A stretch of DNA of 35,742 bases from Methanomassiliicoccaceae archaeon (GTDB lineage Archaea; Thermoplasmatota; Thermoplasmata; Methanomassiliicoccales; Methanomethylophilaceae): contig WRJJ01000007.1 in the NCBI GenBank assembly GCA_009778575.1, forward strand, positions 1 to 35,742, written 5' to 3'. Below the pieces are notes generated by a model that saw nothing but the letters and a program-made list of their open reading frames with translations, made no database searches and had not been told where the DNA came from. Below, one piece after another: positions 1 to 9,333 of this stretch (position 1 is its first letter; each line of letters opens with the position of its first letter). The translations under genes and the position numbers were made by a program.

Positions 1-8
1 TGCGTTAA

Positions 9-992
<984 letters not shown>

Positions 993-998
993 GTGACA

Positions 999-1700
999 AT
1001 GAACTGTATCATCGACGTCGATCACGATTTCTGGAAGAATTACAGAACGGACAAGAAAGACCCAGATTCGCACGATACACTTTTACGGGAATATCACAGG
1101 CTTCTTTGGAGCAAGCCGCTTCCCGACGGAAGACCGCTTTTACTGGACAGGTATCTCCAGCATAATTCGGAATTAGGCAGTTTCTCGTTCTCAAGCGACA
1201 GCTTCATGCATACTTATTCGGGCTGGAAAAGGTATCAGAACGTTATAGGTCAGATTCCCAAGGAAGAGATCGAATATTTCTACAGGGTCGCGAGCACGAT
1301 AGGCGCGATAACGATATTCCCGTCCAACAAGGTCAATGGGATGAGGACCATCAACGGAGAAAAAGGATGCAACGCCGGGATCCTTGACAGAATCGATCTC
1401 ACGATGGAATGCATCAGAAGACACTATGCCGGCGAAAGCAGCCCCATGAGCGCAACACTCGAAAGGTATGCTTCCTTCTTCGGCCTGTTCGGAGATTTCA
1501 AGGGGTACGTTGATTTCTTCCTGATGCAGGACATGGTTGACAATAGTTGCAGCGTCAAGTTTCTCTGTGAGTTCGGAGATTTCAATTCCTCTCCCCTTCC
1601 GGCAGGCGTTGAGGAATATATGCGTTACAAAGAGAACGCCATCGCATTCGTAACAAAAAGGAATCTCAGGATAAAGAAATGGGCAGAGGAGAACCTATAA
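999..1700 (+). CDS. Uncharacterised 233 aa protein, possibly DUF6994-like
   Basis: Function unknown. This is a soluble protein with no signal peptide or membrane helix. It opens with an acidic DVDHDFW segment, then DPDSHDTLLREYHRLLWSKPLP, which resembles from memory a family listed as DUF6994. The middle (FYRVASTIGAITIFPSNKVNG) and the aromatic-rich stretch near residue 165 are well-formed coding sequence. The track starts at GTG 993, but ATG 999 is preferred because GGTGA of the kae1 stop region (988-992) lies 6 nt upstream as a ribosome binding site. It is probably co-transcribed with kae1, though nothing ties it to tRNA modification. Confidence 0.8.
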   Translation: MNCIIDVDHDFWKNYRTDKKDPDSHDTLLREYHRLLWSKPLPDGRPLLLDRYLQHNSELGSFSFSSDSFMHTYSGWKRYQNVIGQIPKEEIEYFYRVASTIGAITIFPSNKVNGMRTINGEKGCNAGILDRIDLTMECIRRHYAGESSPMSATLERYASFFGLFGDFKGYVDFFLMQDMVDNSCSVKFLCEFGDFNSSPLPAGVEEYMRYKENAIAFVTKRNLRIKKWAEENL

Positions 1701-1790
1701 CGGTCACTCACTCTGTTCGTTCAGATCCAGCGGCCGCGGCACGACCATAAGAATAACATGCGGACTCAAAAAATAGATGAAAAATGTACA

Positions 1791-1798
1791 TTTATAAA
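1791..1798 (+). promoter_or_regulatory. TATA box of the antitoxin gene
   Basis: TTTATAAA lies 22-29 nt upstream of the GTG at 1820. This spacing predicts a leaderless transcript starting at or next to the start codon, and no Shine-Dalgarno sequence is present between them. Confidence 0.6.
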
Positions 1799-1819
1799 GC
1801 TGCGGTTTGATATTCTTCT

Positions 1820-2068
1820 GTGGACACGATCGACATCACACAGGCACGCGATGACCTATTCAAAGTAATGGATCATATTCTCGAAGGCAGGAAGGCCAAG
1901 ATCACATCGAAAAAAGGTAACGCAATCCTTCTAAGTGAAGAAGAATGGAATGGGATCGTAGAAACTCTGTATGTCTTGTCGGACCCCGATATCCTTCCTG
2001 CGGTCATGGAAGCGCGCGAGACCCCCACATCCGAGCTGGAAAGGGTAAATTGGAGAGATGCCTTCTGA
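1820..2068 (+). CDS. Phd/YefM-type antitoxin without a toxin partner
   Basis: Small (82 aa) protein of the Phd/YefM type. It has an N-terminal DNA-binding half (ITQARDDLFKVMDHI) and a strand pair ending in KKGNAILLSEEEWNGIVETLYVL, the typical Phd pattern in which a serine-acidic turn precedes the dimer helix. The C-terminal tail (SELERVNWRDAF) would normally wrap the toxin. The start is GTG, supported by a TATA box 22-29 nt upstream. No RelE, YoeB or Doc gene follows: an overlapping ATG at 2058 reads only MPSDVSR before a stop, and the next gene is convergent at 2156. It is either an orphan antitoxin or a remnant of a lost pair. Confidence 0.8.
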   Translation: MDTIDITQARDDLFKVMDHILEGRKAKITSKKGNAILLSEEEWNGIVETLYVLSDPDILPAVMEARETPTSELERVNWRDAF

Positions 2069-2155
2069 CGTTTCCCGTTAGGTACACTGAATTCGCATCG
2101 GTATCGGCAGGGGCGCACCATAATAGGATTTCTTCTGTTCATAGAACAGGGCGTC

Positions 2156-3094
2156 TCAGATAAGTTCGCAATACCTCATTATTTTTGAATAGCTTTTGTA
2201 AATGCCCTCTTCACAATAGTAGAGGTATCTCCCGTAATAGCTCTCCATGGAGAGAACCCCTGCTTCGTTCAATTTCAGCGCCCGCGCCGATATTATCGCA
2301 TCCCTTTCTCTCTTCCCGTATATCCTTCTCAGATAGGTCCGGTACATTTCAGGATCCCATTTCAGGATCGTTTCACCGAAATAGGATGTCATGTAGTTTG
2401 CATTGCTTATCTGCACATAGGGCATGAAGCTTTTCAGGTGCAGCCTTGTTGCCATATAATTTGAATAGTTATCGATCATTTTTGCCATGATCATCTCCGG
2501 CAGTTCCGAAGGTTCTACGTCAAGGTCCATTTTCCGCCCCGGCATTATGTGATCTCCGTCTGCGGTGATCACCCCGAGACTACGCAGGAAGTCGATATTT
2601 TTGATCAGTTTCTCTGCCGGCCATTTTTTGAATTTGGATGTGTTTGCGGTCATATCGCCGTCTTTAGCAACACACGCTATTATCTCCAAGAGGGGGTTCA
2701 TCTGTTTTCTGACAGCATCGATCTTGACGAGTTTCTCTCCGGTTGACTGCAGGAGGATAAGTTCGGACCAGCTGAGGCTCTGTTTGAGGAAAGCCGATAT
2801 TTTCTCGAGTATTTCCGATAATGGCGGAAACACTATCTCCGGACCAAGGCTGCCTTCGCGCCAGTATGCGCTAAAGATATCTTTGTGCCCGATGTACCGG
2901 ATGCTCGTTCCGCCCGGGACCGAGGCGAGTATCAATTCATCCGTGTATACTCCGATCCCTATCATGTCATCTTTGGTCTCGGGCATGGTGGATACGTAGC
3001 ACAAGCTGCCTATCTTGCTCTTTACAAAGGCATCTACCGCATAGATGTTTGAAGTATCCAGATCAAAAGAAAATGCTAACTCTTCACTCGACAT
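2156..3094 (-). CDS. Uncharacterised 312 aa protein downstream of the DHH nuclease
   Basis: No family recognised. It appears soluble, with an N-terminal half of alternating strands (AFSFDLDTSNIYAVDAFV, IGIGVYTDELILASV) and a helical C-terminal half. The segment LIKNIDFLRSLGVITADGDHI looks like a winged-helix wing. The C-terminus is rich in tyrosine and arginine (YRTYLRRIYGKRERD). Its start overlaps the end of the DHH nuclease gene by 11 bp, so translation is probably coupled and the two may act together. In many archaea the third gene of this rps15-nuclease cluster is rps3ae; here this protein takes the place. Confidence 0.8.
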   Translation of the reverse strand: MSSEELAFSFDLDTSNIYAVDAFVKSKIGSLCYVSTMPETKDDMIGIGVYTDELILASVPGGTSIRYIGHKDIFSAYWREGSLGPEIVFPPLSEILEKISAFLKQSLSWSELILLQSTGEKLVKIDAVRKQMNPLLEIIACVAKDGDMTANTSKFKKWPAEKLIKNIDFLRSLGVITADGDHIMPGRKMDLDVEPSELPEMIMAKMIDNYSNYMATRLHLKSFMPYVQISNANYMTSYFGETILKWDPEMYRTYLRRIYGKRERDAIISARALKLNEAGVLSMESYYGRYLYYCEEGIYKSYSKIMRYCELI

Positions 3095-4442
3095 CTGCTC
3101 TTCCTTGGATCTGCTTCCCTATGATCATATCAAGATTCGAAAGGAACTCTTCGCATTTGTCTTTCGGACAGGAGCCGCCGCTGGCTATCCTGTGCCCGCC
3201 GCCGGTGCCGCCGACGGACGCGCACGCTTCTTTCAACGCTGTTGAAAGGTCCACTCCCTTCTCCAAAAGGCTGAATGTAGCCCTGGATGAGATCTTCGCC
3301 GTTCCCTCCGACCGGTTGACCCCGATCGTTGGTTTGGAGGGGTCCCCCATGAACTGCATCGCGATGCTGCAAAGCATCCCGGTGAATCCGAGCGTGGAGC
3401 TGTCGAACCATTGGATGTTCTCCATTTGGCTGAGGCCGTTCTTTTGAAGGGAAAGCACTCCCTCCATCATCTGTGATCGGGAAGTGTTCTCCAGTTCGAC
3501 CGCCAGGGTGAGGTTCTTCGCATCCCCCATTCCCGCCGAGACCCCAACTCCTCCAAGACCCAGACGCCCGCATCCGTTCAGTACGGACCCAAGCGTCTCC
3601 GCATCCATGCTCCAATCCTTCAACTGATACACTGTGCGCGAAAGCTCGAACATCGTCTGCACGGAAGTGCCCTGTTCGATCAGTTTCAGGGCGATCAGGG
3701 ACGAGAGTTTCCTTTTTTCGTTCTCTGTCAGGTCCTTGCTGTTCTTCTCCCTGCCGATCCCCGCCGAATCCAGAAGCCCCGCAACGCCGTCAGCATTGCC
3801 GCTTATCCCGGCCAGGTACGGCTCGGTGGAGAGGTAGAGTTCCGAGGCCAGATGTCCGCGGGGTATCATGGATCCCTCCGCCACCTTGATGTATCCTCTC
3901 TCCAAGGCCTCTTCGTAAAGGTAGACGTTCAGCCCCTTCACGCCGTTCACCGCCTGCCTGTCGCCGGTGATCCCCGCGAACGCCACCTGCACCAGGTCCC
4001 AATTCTTTTCGCTCACCGCCACCGAGAACAAAAAGGACATCGTCGCACCGCATCCCGACGTCATGCCGTCGATGCCGTAGAGGTGGGGGTTCGCGTAGCA
4101 TATCCTCTTCGCCTGTTGTTCTGCAGTGTGATGGTCTAGTACGATCACGTCGCACTCTAAGGAATCAAGCTGCTCTATGTACGACGCGCCGAGGTCCGAG
4201 ATGATGATGCATCCTGCGGGGTTCTTTCTTATGAGCTCCATGGCCGCGTTGTCCAAACTTGTCAGAAGGGTGACCTTGAACTCCTTCCCCGCCCTCAGTA
4301 GGGTCTTCGCTATTATCGACGCCGACGATATACCGTCCGCGTCGTAATGGGAATAAACTTGAATAAAATCGTGGCCGCTGATTATATCGGCCGCTTGGGA
4401 TAAAGTGGAAAGAAGTTTGGAAGGAAGGACGGTATCGTCCAT
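3084..4442 (-). CDS. DHH-family ssDNA exonuclease (archaeal RecJ-like, GAN type)
   Basis: Predicted single-strand-specific 5'-3' exonuclease of the archaeal RecJ/GAN family, which associates with the GINS-MCM replisome. Manganese-binding motifs are intact: SHYDADG (residues 31-37), SDLGAS (about 82-87), DHH at 103-105 and a further acidic motif in AGITGDRQ. The C-terminal DHHA1 domain carries GGTGGGHRIASGG near residue 420, which binds nucleic acid. The 452 aa length fits the family. It lies 7 nt after rps15, a linkage seen in many archaea, and overlaps the next gene by 11 bp. The partner GINS is outside the window. Confidence 0.9.
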   Translation of the reverse strand: MDDTVLPSKLLSTLSQAADIISGHDFIQVYSHYDADGISSASIIAKTLLRAGKEFKVTLLTSLDNAAMELIRKNPAGCIIISDLGASYIEQLDSLECDVIVLDHHTAEQQAKRICYANPHLYGIDGMTSGCGATMSFLFSVAVSEKNWDLVQVAFAGITGDRQAVNGVKGLNVYLYEEALERGYIKVAEGSMIPRGHLASELYLSTEPYLAGISGNADGVAGLLDSAGIGREKNSKDLTENEKRKLSSLIALKLIEQGTSVQTMFELSRTVYQLKDWSMDAETLGSVLNGCGRLGLGGVGVSAGMGDAKNLTLAVELENTSRSQMMEGVLSLQKNGLSQMENIQWFDSSTLGFTGMLCSIAMQFMGDPSKPTIGVNRSEGTAKISSRATFSLLEKGVDLSTALKEACASVGGTGGGHRIASGGSCPKDKCEEFLSNLDMIIGKQIQGRADVE

Positions 4443-4449
4443 AGGGCCC

Positions 4450-4905
4450 TCACTTGAGCATTATCTCTGCGTTCGCCAGAGAGTATTTCCAGTTCTGGGG
4501 GAGGACGCCGGTCCGCTTGTAGTAGCGCTCCAGTCTCCTGATCTTCGCTTCGATCAGGTTGAGCCCCCTTAGGTTGGAAACGTCCCCTTTGTTGTTCTTA
4601 ACGTGAACGTTGAGGGAGATGGCCCTCCTCATAAGGTTTGAAAGGTCTTCGGGAAGGTTGGGCATGACTCCTTTTTCCTTCATGATCTCGGTGACGGTCT
4701 TTCCCGTTGCCAATCTGACATTGGGGACGCCGTACTGGTCCCTGAGGATGAGTCCGATCTTTGCGGATACGTTGCCGCGTTCGGCGAGCTCAACGATGAG
4801 GTCCTCTATTTCGGTGGCTGTAAGAGGCACCCACTCAGGGTTCTCGGTTATCATGGGGCGTTTCGAACAGGATCTGCCCTTTCTTCTTGCGTGCATTCTT
4901 GCCAT
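4450..4905 (-). CDS. rps15: 30S ribosomal protein S15
   Basis: Archaeal S15 (eukaryotic uS15/S13e) of 151 aa, a primary binder of the 16S rRNA central domain. It begins with the archaeal extension MARMHARRKGRS and has the helical core with NVSAKIGLILRDQYGVP, GLNLIEAKIRRLERYYKRTG and the ending LPQNWKYS. Length is typical. A TATA-like sequence (CATATATAAT on the minus strand, about 4921-4932) lies roughly 20-27 nt upstream of the ATG, so the mRNA is probably leaderless. It heads an operon with the DHH nuclease gene. Confidence 0.97.
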   Translation of the reverse strand: MARMHARRKGRSCSKRPMITENPEWVPLTATEIEDLIVELAERGNVSAKIGLILRDQYGVPNVRLATGKTVTEIMKEKGVMPNLPEDLSNLMRRAISLNVHVKNNKGDVSNLRGLNLIEAKIRRLERYYKRTGVLPQNWKYSLANAEIMLK

Positions 4906-5072
4906 ATTTTGATTCTCCGATCATTATATATGCGGCGAGGCTTGACACTCCAATCCTAATGTAGTATAAAAGATTGCCCCTTTATATTATGGGAGAAGGG
5001 GTAATAAGAGCCATGCCAAGAGGTCCGGAAGGTCTTTGTTTAACACTATGGAATTTTTCACTCGCAAAACAA

Positions 5073-5081
5073 TTAATATAA
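5073..5081 (+). promoter_or_regulatory. TATA box of the marR gene
   Basis: TTAATATAA lies about 35-40 nt upstream of the ATG at 5114, which predicts transcription starting near 5100-5106. The start site therefore falls at the end of the palindromic operator described separately. Confidence 0.5.
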
Positions 5082-5085
5082 TTGA

Positions 5086-5104
5086 TTGCTAATGCTGTTA
5101 GCAA
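5086..5104 (+). promoter_or_regulatory. Palindromic operator, probably bound by the MarR regulator
   Basis: TTGCTAA-TGCTG-TTAGCAA is a perfect 7-bp inverted repeat with a 5-nt spacer. The TTG...CAA ends match the usual architecture of MarR-family operators. It sits between the TATA box and the start of the marR gene, so bound protein would block transcription. Autorepression is the simplest reading; control of the downstream ABC exporter by read-through is inference. Confidence 0.65.
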
Positions 5105-5113
5105 ACATAGGAA

Positions 5114-5560
5114 ATGAAAGAGATGGACTACAGCATTCTCGCCAGGGAATTCATACAGAATATGCAGGCCGTCAGGACCGCGGGGCAGAGAGACAGCTTC
5201 GAAGGGTTCAAGGGCGAGATATTCATCCTTCACTTCATCAAAGAGAGTCAGGGCAAGACAGTCCCCGGAAGCATAAGCGATGCGATCGGCGTCAGTTCGG
5301 CGCGGGTCGCCGCGGCCCTGAACAGCCTCGAGGAAAAAGAGATGATCACTCGGAGGATAGACAGCGATGACCGGAGGAGGATCATCGTCGAATTGACACC
5401 GAAGGGCATGGACTACGCTGAAGAATGCCAAAGGGATCATTTTGGCAAAATAGAGAACCTCCTTATGTTATTGGGAGAAGAGGACGCAAAGGAATTGGTG
5501 CGGATCGTCGGCAGGGTGGCGGGGGTGCTTTCGAAGGACCCGGACCAGAGGGGCCGCTGA
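5114..5560 (+). CDS. MarR-family transcriptional regulator
   Basis: A 148 aa winged-helix regulator. The order is an N-terminal dimerisation helix (residues 1-30), a helix-turn-helix around VPGSISDAIGVSSARVAAALNSLE (about 55-78), the wing MITRRIDSDDRRRIIVELTPKG with the family's DxRRR signature, and a C-terminal helix pair. It probably senses a small hydrophobic or phenolic ligand and controls the ABC exporter genes 108 bp downstream, a common MarR arrangement. ATG 5123 (MDYSIL) is an alternative start, with AGGA upstream at 5109-5112. The promoter carries a perfect palindrome. Confidence 0.93.
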   Translation: MKEMDYSILAREFIQNMQAVRTAGQRDSFEGFKGEIFILHFIKESQGKTVPGSISDAIGVSSARVAAALNSLEEKEMITRRIDSDDRRRIIVELTPKGMDYAEECQRDHFGKIENLLMLLGEEDAKELVRIVGRVAGVLSKDPDQRGR

Positions 5561-5600
5561 GCTCGTTCTCGCAAAGTGCCAGAACGTTTGTTCCGGCAGT

Positions 5601-5610
5601 TGCGGCCGCA
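5601..5610. repeat. 10-bp perfect palindrome between marR and the ABC exporter
   Basis: TGCGGCCGCA reads identically on both strands and lies in the 108-bp gap upstream of the ABC exporter gene, before a weak TATA-like ACTTTAAGATAAC at about 5619-5631. It does not match the marR operator. It could be chance in a GC-rich spacer or part of a second regulatory site. Confidence 0.3.
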
Positions 5611-5668
5611 GACGATAATGACTTTAAGATAACATCAAACAACACAGGAAACAGTTCAAGGTAATGGT

Positions 5669-7432
5669 ATGAAAAGTATTCTCAAACATCTCAGGCCTAA
5701 AGATTGGGCAATGATAGGAGTGATCCTGGTCTTCGTGGTGATCCAGGTATGGTTCGATCTGAAACTGCCCGAATACATGAAGACGATCACGGAGCTCGTG
5801 GGAACCCCGGGCAGCGAGATGAGCGAAGTATGGCTGAACGGAGAGTATATGCTCCTATGCGCGCTTGGAAGTCTCGCGACAGCTATCATAGTAGGTTTCA
5901 TAGCCTCAAAATTAGGCACATCCTATTCGCAAAGGCTCAGAAGCATGCAGTTCAACAAGGTCGACTCCTTCTCAATGGCCGAGATAAACAAATTCTCGAT
6001 AGCCAGCCTGATCACCCGTTCCACGAACGACGTGACGCAGGTGCAGATGGGTTTCATAATGGGTCTGCAGATCCTTCTCAAAGCGCCCATACTCATGGTG
6101 TGGACCGTCATCAAGATCTCCGGCAAAGGATTCGAATGGACGCTTGCGACGGGCGTGTCGATGGCCGTCATCGCTATGATCTTCATCGCAATGGCGATGC
6201 TTGTGATCCCCAAATTCAGAAAGATGCAGGTGCTCATCGACAACATCAACCGGGTGGCAAGAGAGAATCTTACCGGGCTGCCGGTGGTCCGTGCGTACAA
6301 TGCGGAGGACCATCAGAAATCAAAGTTCGAAAAGGCCAACGATGAACTGACTGCCACTTATCTGTATACGACGCGCGCCATTGCGGTCTTGTTACCGGCG
6401 ATAACCTTGATAATAAACGCTTTGATGCTGGCCATATATTGGATCGCCGCGGTATTGATCAACGACGCCGTCGGCCCCGATGAGGCGCTGGATATTCTCG
6501 CGAACACGTTCGTGTTCACTACCTATGCGATGCTTGTTATGATGTCGGTCATGATGATAATGATCTTCTTCATCATGCTGCCCCGCGCGCAGGTGGCGGC
6601 AAGGCGTATCGGCGAAGTGATAGATACGGAACCGTCGATCAAGGACGGGCCGGTGACGGAGTCAGATCCAGCCAGAAAAGGCGAGATCGAGTTCAGGAAT
6701 GTGAGCTTCAAGTATCCGGATGCGGCGGATTATGTTCTGAGGGATGTCAGTTTTTCGGCAAAACAGGGCGAAACGATAGCATTCATAGGTTCGACCGGAA
6801 GCGGAAAGAGCACACTCATTAACCTTGTTCCGAGATTCTACGATGCCACCGAGGGATCCGTTCTCGTGGACGGCGTGGATGTCCGCGAATACAAACTGGA
6901 ATCGCTTTACAACAAGATCGGGTACATACCGCAGAAGAGCGTCCTGTTCAGCGGGACCGTATCATCCAACGTGGCGTTCGGCGACGGCGGCAGCGCGCAG
7001 GCGACGGAAGAGGATGTCAGAGATGCCGTAAGGATCGCCCAGGGCAAGGACTTCGTTGAAGAGATGAACGGTACATACGATGCCGAGATCTCCCGCGGCG
7101 GCACAAACATTTCGGGGGGCCAGAAGCAGCGCCTTTCAATCGCTCGCGCCGTTTGTAAAAAGCCTGAGATATTCATCTTCGACGACAGTTTCTCCGCACT
7201 TGATTACAAGACGGACCGCACCCTCAGAACCGTTCTGAAGAAGGAGACCCAGGGGGCCACAAGCATGATCGTCGCCCAACGCATCGGGACCATCATGGAT
7301 GCGGATAAGATCGTCGTTCTTGACGAAGGGAAGGTAGCGGGGATCGGAAAGCACAAGGAACTGCTCAAGACCTGCCGTGTCTACAAAGAGATCGCCATAT
7401 CGCAGCTGAGCGAAGAGGAGTTGGCAATATGA
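5669..7432 (+). CDS. ABC exporter half-transporter with a degenerate ATPase site
   Basis: A 587 aa type IV (MDR-like) half-transporter with an N-terminal six-helix membrane domain (residues about 12-310) and a C-terminal nucleotide-binding domain. Walker A is GSTGSGKST (about 374), the signature is ISGGQ (about 480) and Walker B is IFIFDDS (about 500). The catalytic glutamate after Walker B is replaced by Asp, while the signature is canonical. This is the degenerate-site partner of heterodimeric exporters such as TM287/288 and LmrCD. The ATG has AAGGT 6 nt upstream. Its stop overlaps the next gene in ATGA, consistent with equimolar synthesis. The likely role is export of lipophilic compounds. 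Confidence 0.94.
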   Translation: MKSILKHLRPKDWAMIGVILVFVVIQVWFDLKLPEYMKTITELVGTPGSEMSEVWLNGEYMLLCALGSLATAIIVGFIASKLGTSYSQRLRSMQFNKVDSFSMAEINKFSIASLITRSTNDVTQVQMGFIMGLQILLKAPILMVWTVIKISGKGFEWTLATGVSMAVIAMIFIAMAMLVIPKFRKMQVLIDNINRVARENLTGLPVVRAYNAEDHQKSKFEKANDELTATYLYTTRAIAVLLPAITLIINALMLAIYWIAAVLINDAVGPDEALDILANTFVFTTYAMLVMMSVMMIMIFFIMLPRAQVAARRIGEVIDTEPSIKDGPVTESDPARKGEIEFRNVSFKYPDAADYVLRDVSFSAKQGETIAFIGSTGSGKSTLINLVPRFYDATEGSVLVDGVDVREYKLESLYNKIGYIPQKSVLFSGTVSSNVAFGDGGSAQATEEDVRDAVRIAQGKDFVEEMNGTYDAEISRGGTNISGGQKQRLSIARAVCKKPEIFIFDDSFSALDYKTDRTLRTVLKKETQGATSMIVAQRIGTIMDADKIVVLDEGKVAGIGKHKELLKTCRVYKEIAISQLSEEELAI

Positions 7433-9279
7433 GCGAAGAAACACGCAGCAGACAGCCTGTGAGGGCCCGCCGCGGCCCCGGCCCCGGCCCCGGCATGGGC
7501 CCGGGGGAAAAGCCCAAGGAATTCAAGAAGACATGGTCAAAATTGATCAAGTACAGCAAATCGTTCCTTCCCACCGTCGCCGTGGCGATGGTGATGGCCG
7601 CTCTAGCATCGGTATTGATGATACTTGCCCCTGACAAAATAAAGGAACTGATAGACGAGATAACGAACGTCATTCCCGGATTGATGGGCGGAGTGCCGAC
7701 CCCCATCGACATGCACTTCGTGGAAACCATCGCCCTGATCCTTGTCTGCTTGTACGTAGGATCTGCGATATTGACCTTCGTCATGGGCTGGATCATGGCC
7801 ACCGTCACTCAGAAGATATCCAAGCAGATGAGGTCTGATATCTCAAAAAAGATTAACCGTCTGCCGTTCAGCTACTTCAACAAAACAAGCTACGGAGATG
7901 TCCTGAGCCGCATAACAAACGATGTGGATACGGTAGGACAGACATTGAATCAAAGCGTTTCCACGCTCGCGTCCGCGGTGACGATGTTATTCGGCGCATT
8001 GATAATGATGCTCTTAACGAATGTTACCATGGCGCTTACGGCCGTGGGTGCCAGTATCCTCGGTTTTGCAATGATGGCCATAATCGTGAAGAGGTCTCAA
8101 AAGTTCTTCACCACGCAGCAGAATGAACTGGGAAACGTCAACGGATATGTGGAGGAGGCATACACGGGGCACAATATCCTGAAGATATACAACGCAAGCA
8201 GCAGATCTAAGAGGGAATTTGAGGAGATAAACTCCAGACTGTACGTGAGCGGATGGAAGTCCATGTTCTTTTCGGGCATGATGATGCCGCTGATGATGTT
8301 CATAAGCAACTTCGGATACGTGGCGGTATGCGTCGTCGGCGCCGTACTGACCATGGACGGCGCGATCACATTCGGAGTGATAGCGGCATTCATGATATAC
8401 GTCCGGCTGTTCACACAGCCGCTTTCGCAATTCGCGCAGGCCGCAAGCAACCTTCAGAGGACGGCGGCCGCAAGCGAGCGCGTGTTCGAGTTCCTGGAAG
8501 AGGAGGAGATGGACGACGAGTCTCAGAAGGTAAGGAGGCTTGCCGAGGTGGACGGAGAAGTGGAATTCAGGAACGTCGGGTTCGGATACACCCCAAGCAA
8601 GACGGTCATTCATGATTTCTCGGCAAAGGTGAAGGCGGGGCAGAAGATCGCCATCGTGGGGCCCACGGGAGCCGGGAAGACAACATTGGTCAACCTGCTG
8701 ATGAGATTCTACGAACTGGACCGCGGCGAGATACTGCTTGACGGCGTGCCCATAAACGAGGTCCCCCGGGAGAATGTGCACGAGCAGTTCTGCATGGTGC
8801 TTCAGGACACGTGGCTATTTGAAGGCACGATAAAAGAGAATATCATATACTCAAAATCCGGCGTATCGGATGAGGACGTGGTCTCCGCCTGTAAGACCGT
8901 CGGATTGGACCATTTCATAAGAACGCTGCCCGACGGATACGACACCGTGCTCAACGACACGGCGAGCCTGTCCGAAGGCCAGAAACAGCTGCTGACCATT
9001 GCGCGCGCCATAATCAAGGATTCGCCGCTGCTGATATTGGATGAGGCAACAAGTTCGGTGGACACGCGTACCGAACGCATCGTGCAGGAGGCCATGGATT
9101 CGCTGACGAAGAACAGGACGTCCTTCATCATCGCGCACAGGCTGTCGACGATCAAGAACGCCGACCTGATCCTGGTGCTCAGGGACGGCGACATAATCGA
9201 GAACGGCACCCATTCGGCATTGCTGGCACAGGGCGGGTTCTACGCCGAACTCTACAACAGCCAGTTCGAAACGTCTTGA
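7429..9279 (+). CDS. ABC exporter half-transporter with the canonical Walker B
   Basis: A 616 aa partner of the preceding gene, with a cytoplasmic Gly-Pro-rich N-terminal tail (RRGPGPGPGMGPG), six membrane helices to about residue 350 and a nucleotide-binding domain. Walker A is GPTGAGKTT (about 410) and Walker B is LLILDEATSS (about 533), with the catalytic Glu present. Its signature is LSEGQ rather than LSGGQ. The changes complement those in the partner: one composite site would be fully canonical and the other degenerate. The GPG-rich tail before EKPKEFK is a known feature of this subunit type in LmrD/YfiC-like pairs. The 4-bp overlap indicates an operon. Confidence 0.94.
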   Translation: MSEETRSRQPVRARRGPGPGPGMGPGEKPKEFKKTWSKLIKYSKSFLPTVAVAMVMAALASVLMILAPDKIKELIDEITNVIPGLMGGVPTPIDMHFVETIALILVCLYVGSAILTFVMGWIMATVTQKISKQMRSDISKKINRLPFSYFNKTSYGDVLSRITNDVDTVGQTLNQSVSTLASAVTMLFGALIMMLLTNVTMALTAVGASILGFAMMAIIVKRSQKFFTTQQNELGNVNGYVEEAYTGHNILKIYNASSRSKREFEEINSRLYVSGWKSMFFSGMMMPLMMFISNFGYVAVCVVGAVLTMDGAITFGVIAAFMIYVRLFTQPLSQFAQAASNLQRTAAASERVFEFLEEEEMDDESQKVRRLAEVDGEVEFRNVGFGYTPSKTVIHDFSAKVKAGQKIAIVGPTGAGKTTLVNLLMRFYELDRGEILLDGVPINEVPRENVHEQFCMVLQDTWLFEGTIKENIIYSKSGVSDEDVVSACKTVGLDHFIRTLPDGYDTVLNDTASLSEGQKQLLTIARAIIKDSPLLILDEATSSVDTRTERIVQEAMDSLTKNRTSFIIAHRLSTIKNADLILVLRDGDIIENGTHSALLAQGGFYAELYNSQFETS

Positions 9280-9293
9280 ACAAACATCTAAAA

Positions 9294-9324
9294 CGGGGCG
9301 GGCCGTATTCTCTCGGCCTCCCCG
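9294..9324. terminator. Hairpin between convergent ABC exporter and PLD genes
   Basis: CGGGGCGGGCCG pairs with CGGCCTCCCCG around the loop TATTCTCT, giving roughly 10 GC-rich pairs with one bulge. It lies in the 54-bp gap between two convergent genes and could stop transcription from either side. There is no strong T-run. Confidence 0.5.
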
Positions 9325-9333
9325 AAACCCATA

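Noticed and set aside
2069-2155. Possible toxin remnant after the antitoxin
   Set aside because: The three frames give no convincing RelE or Doc motif; a vague RYRQGRTIIGF similarity to RelE strands is too weak to claim.
3130-3615. Arginine- and glycine-rich 161 aa ORF on the minus strand
   Set aside because: It is a shadow frame of the DHH nuclease gene, with low-complexity residues typical of shadows in GC-rich genes.
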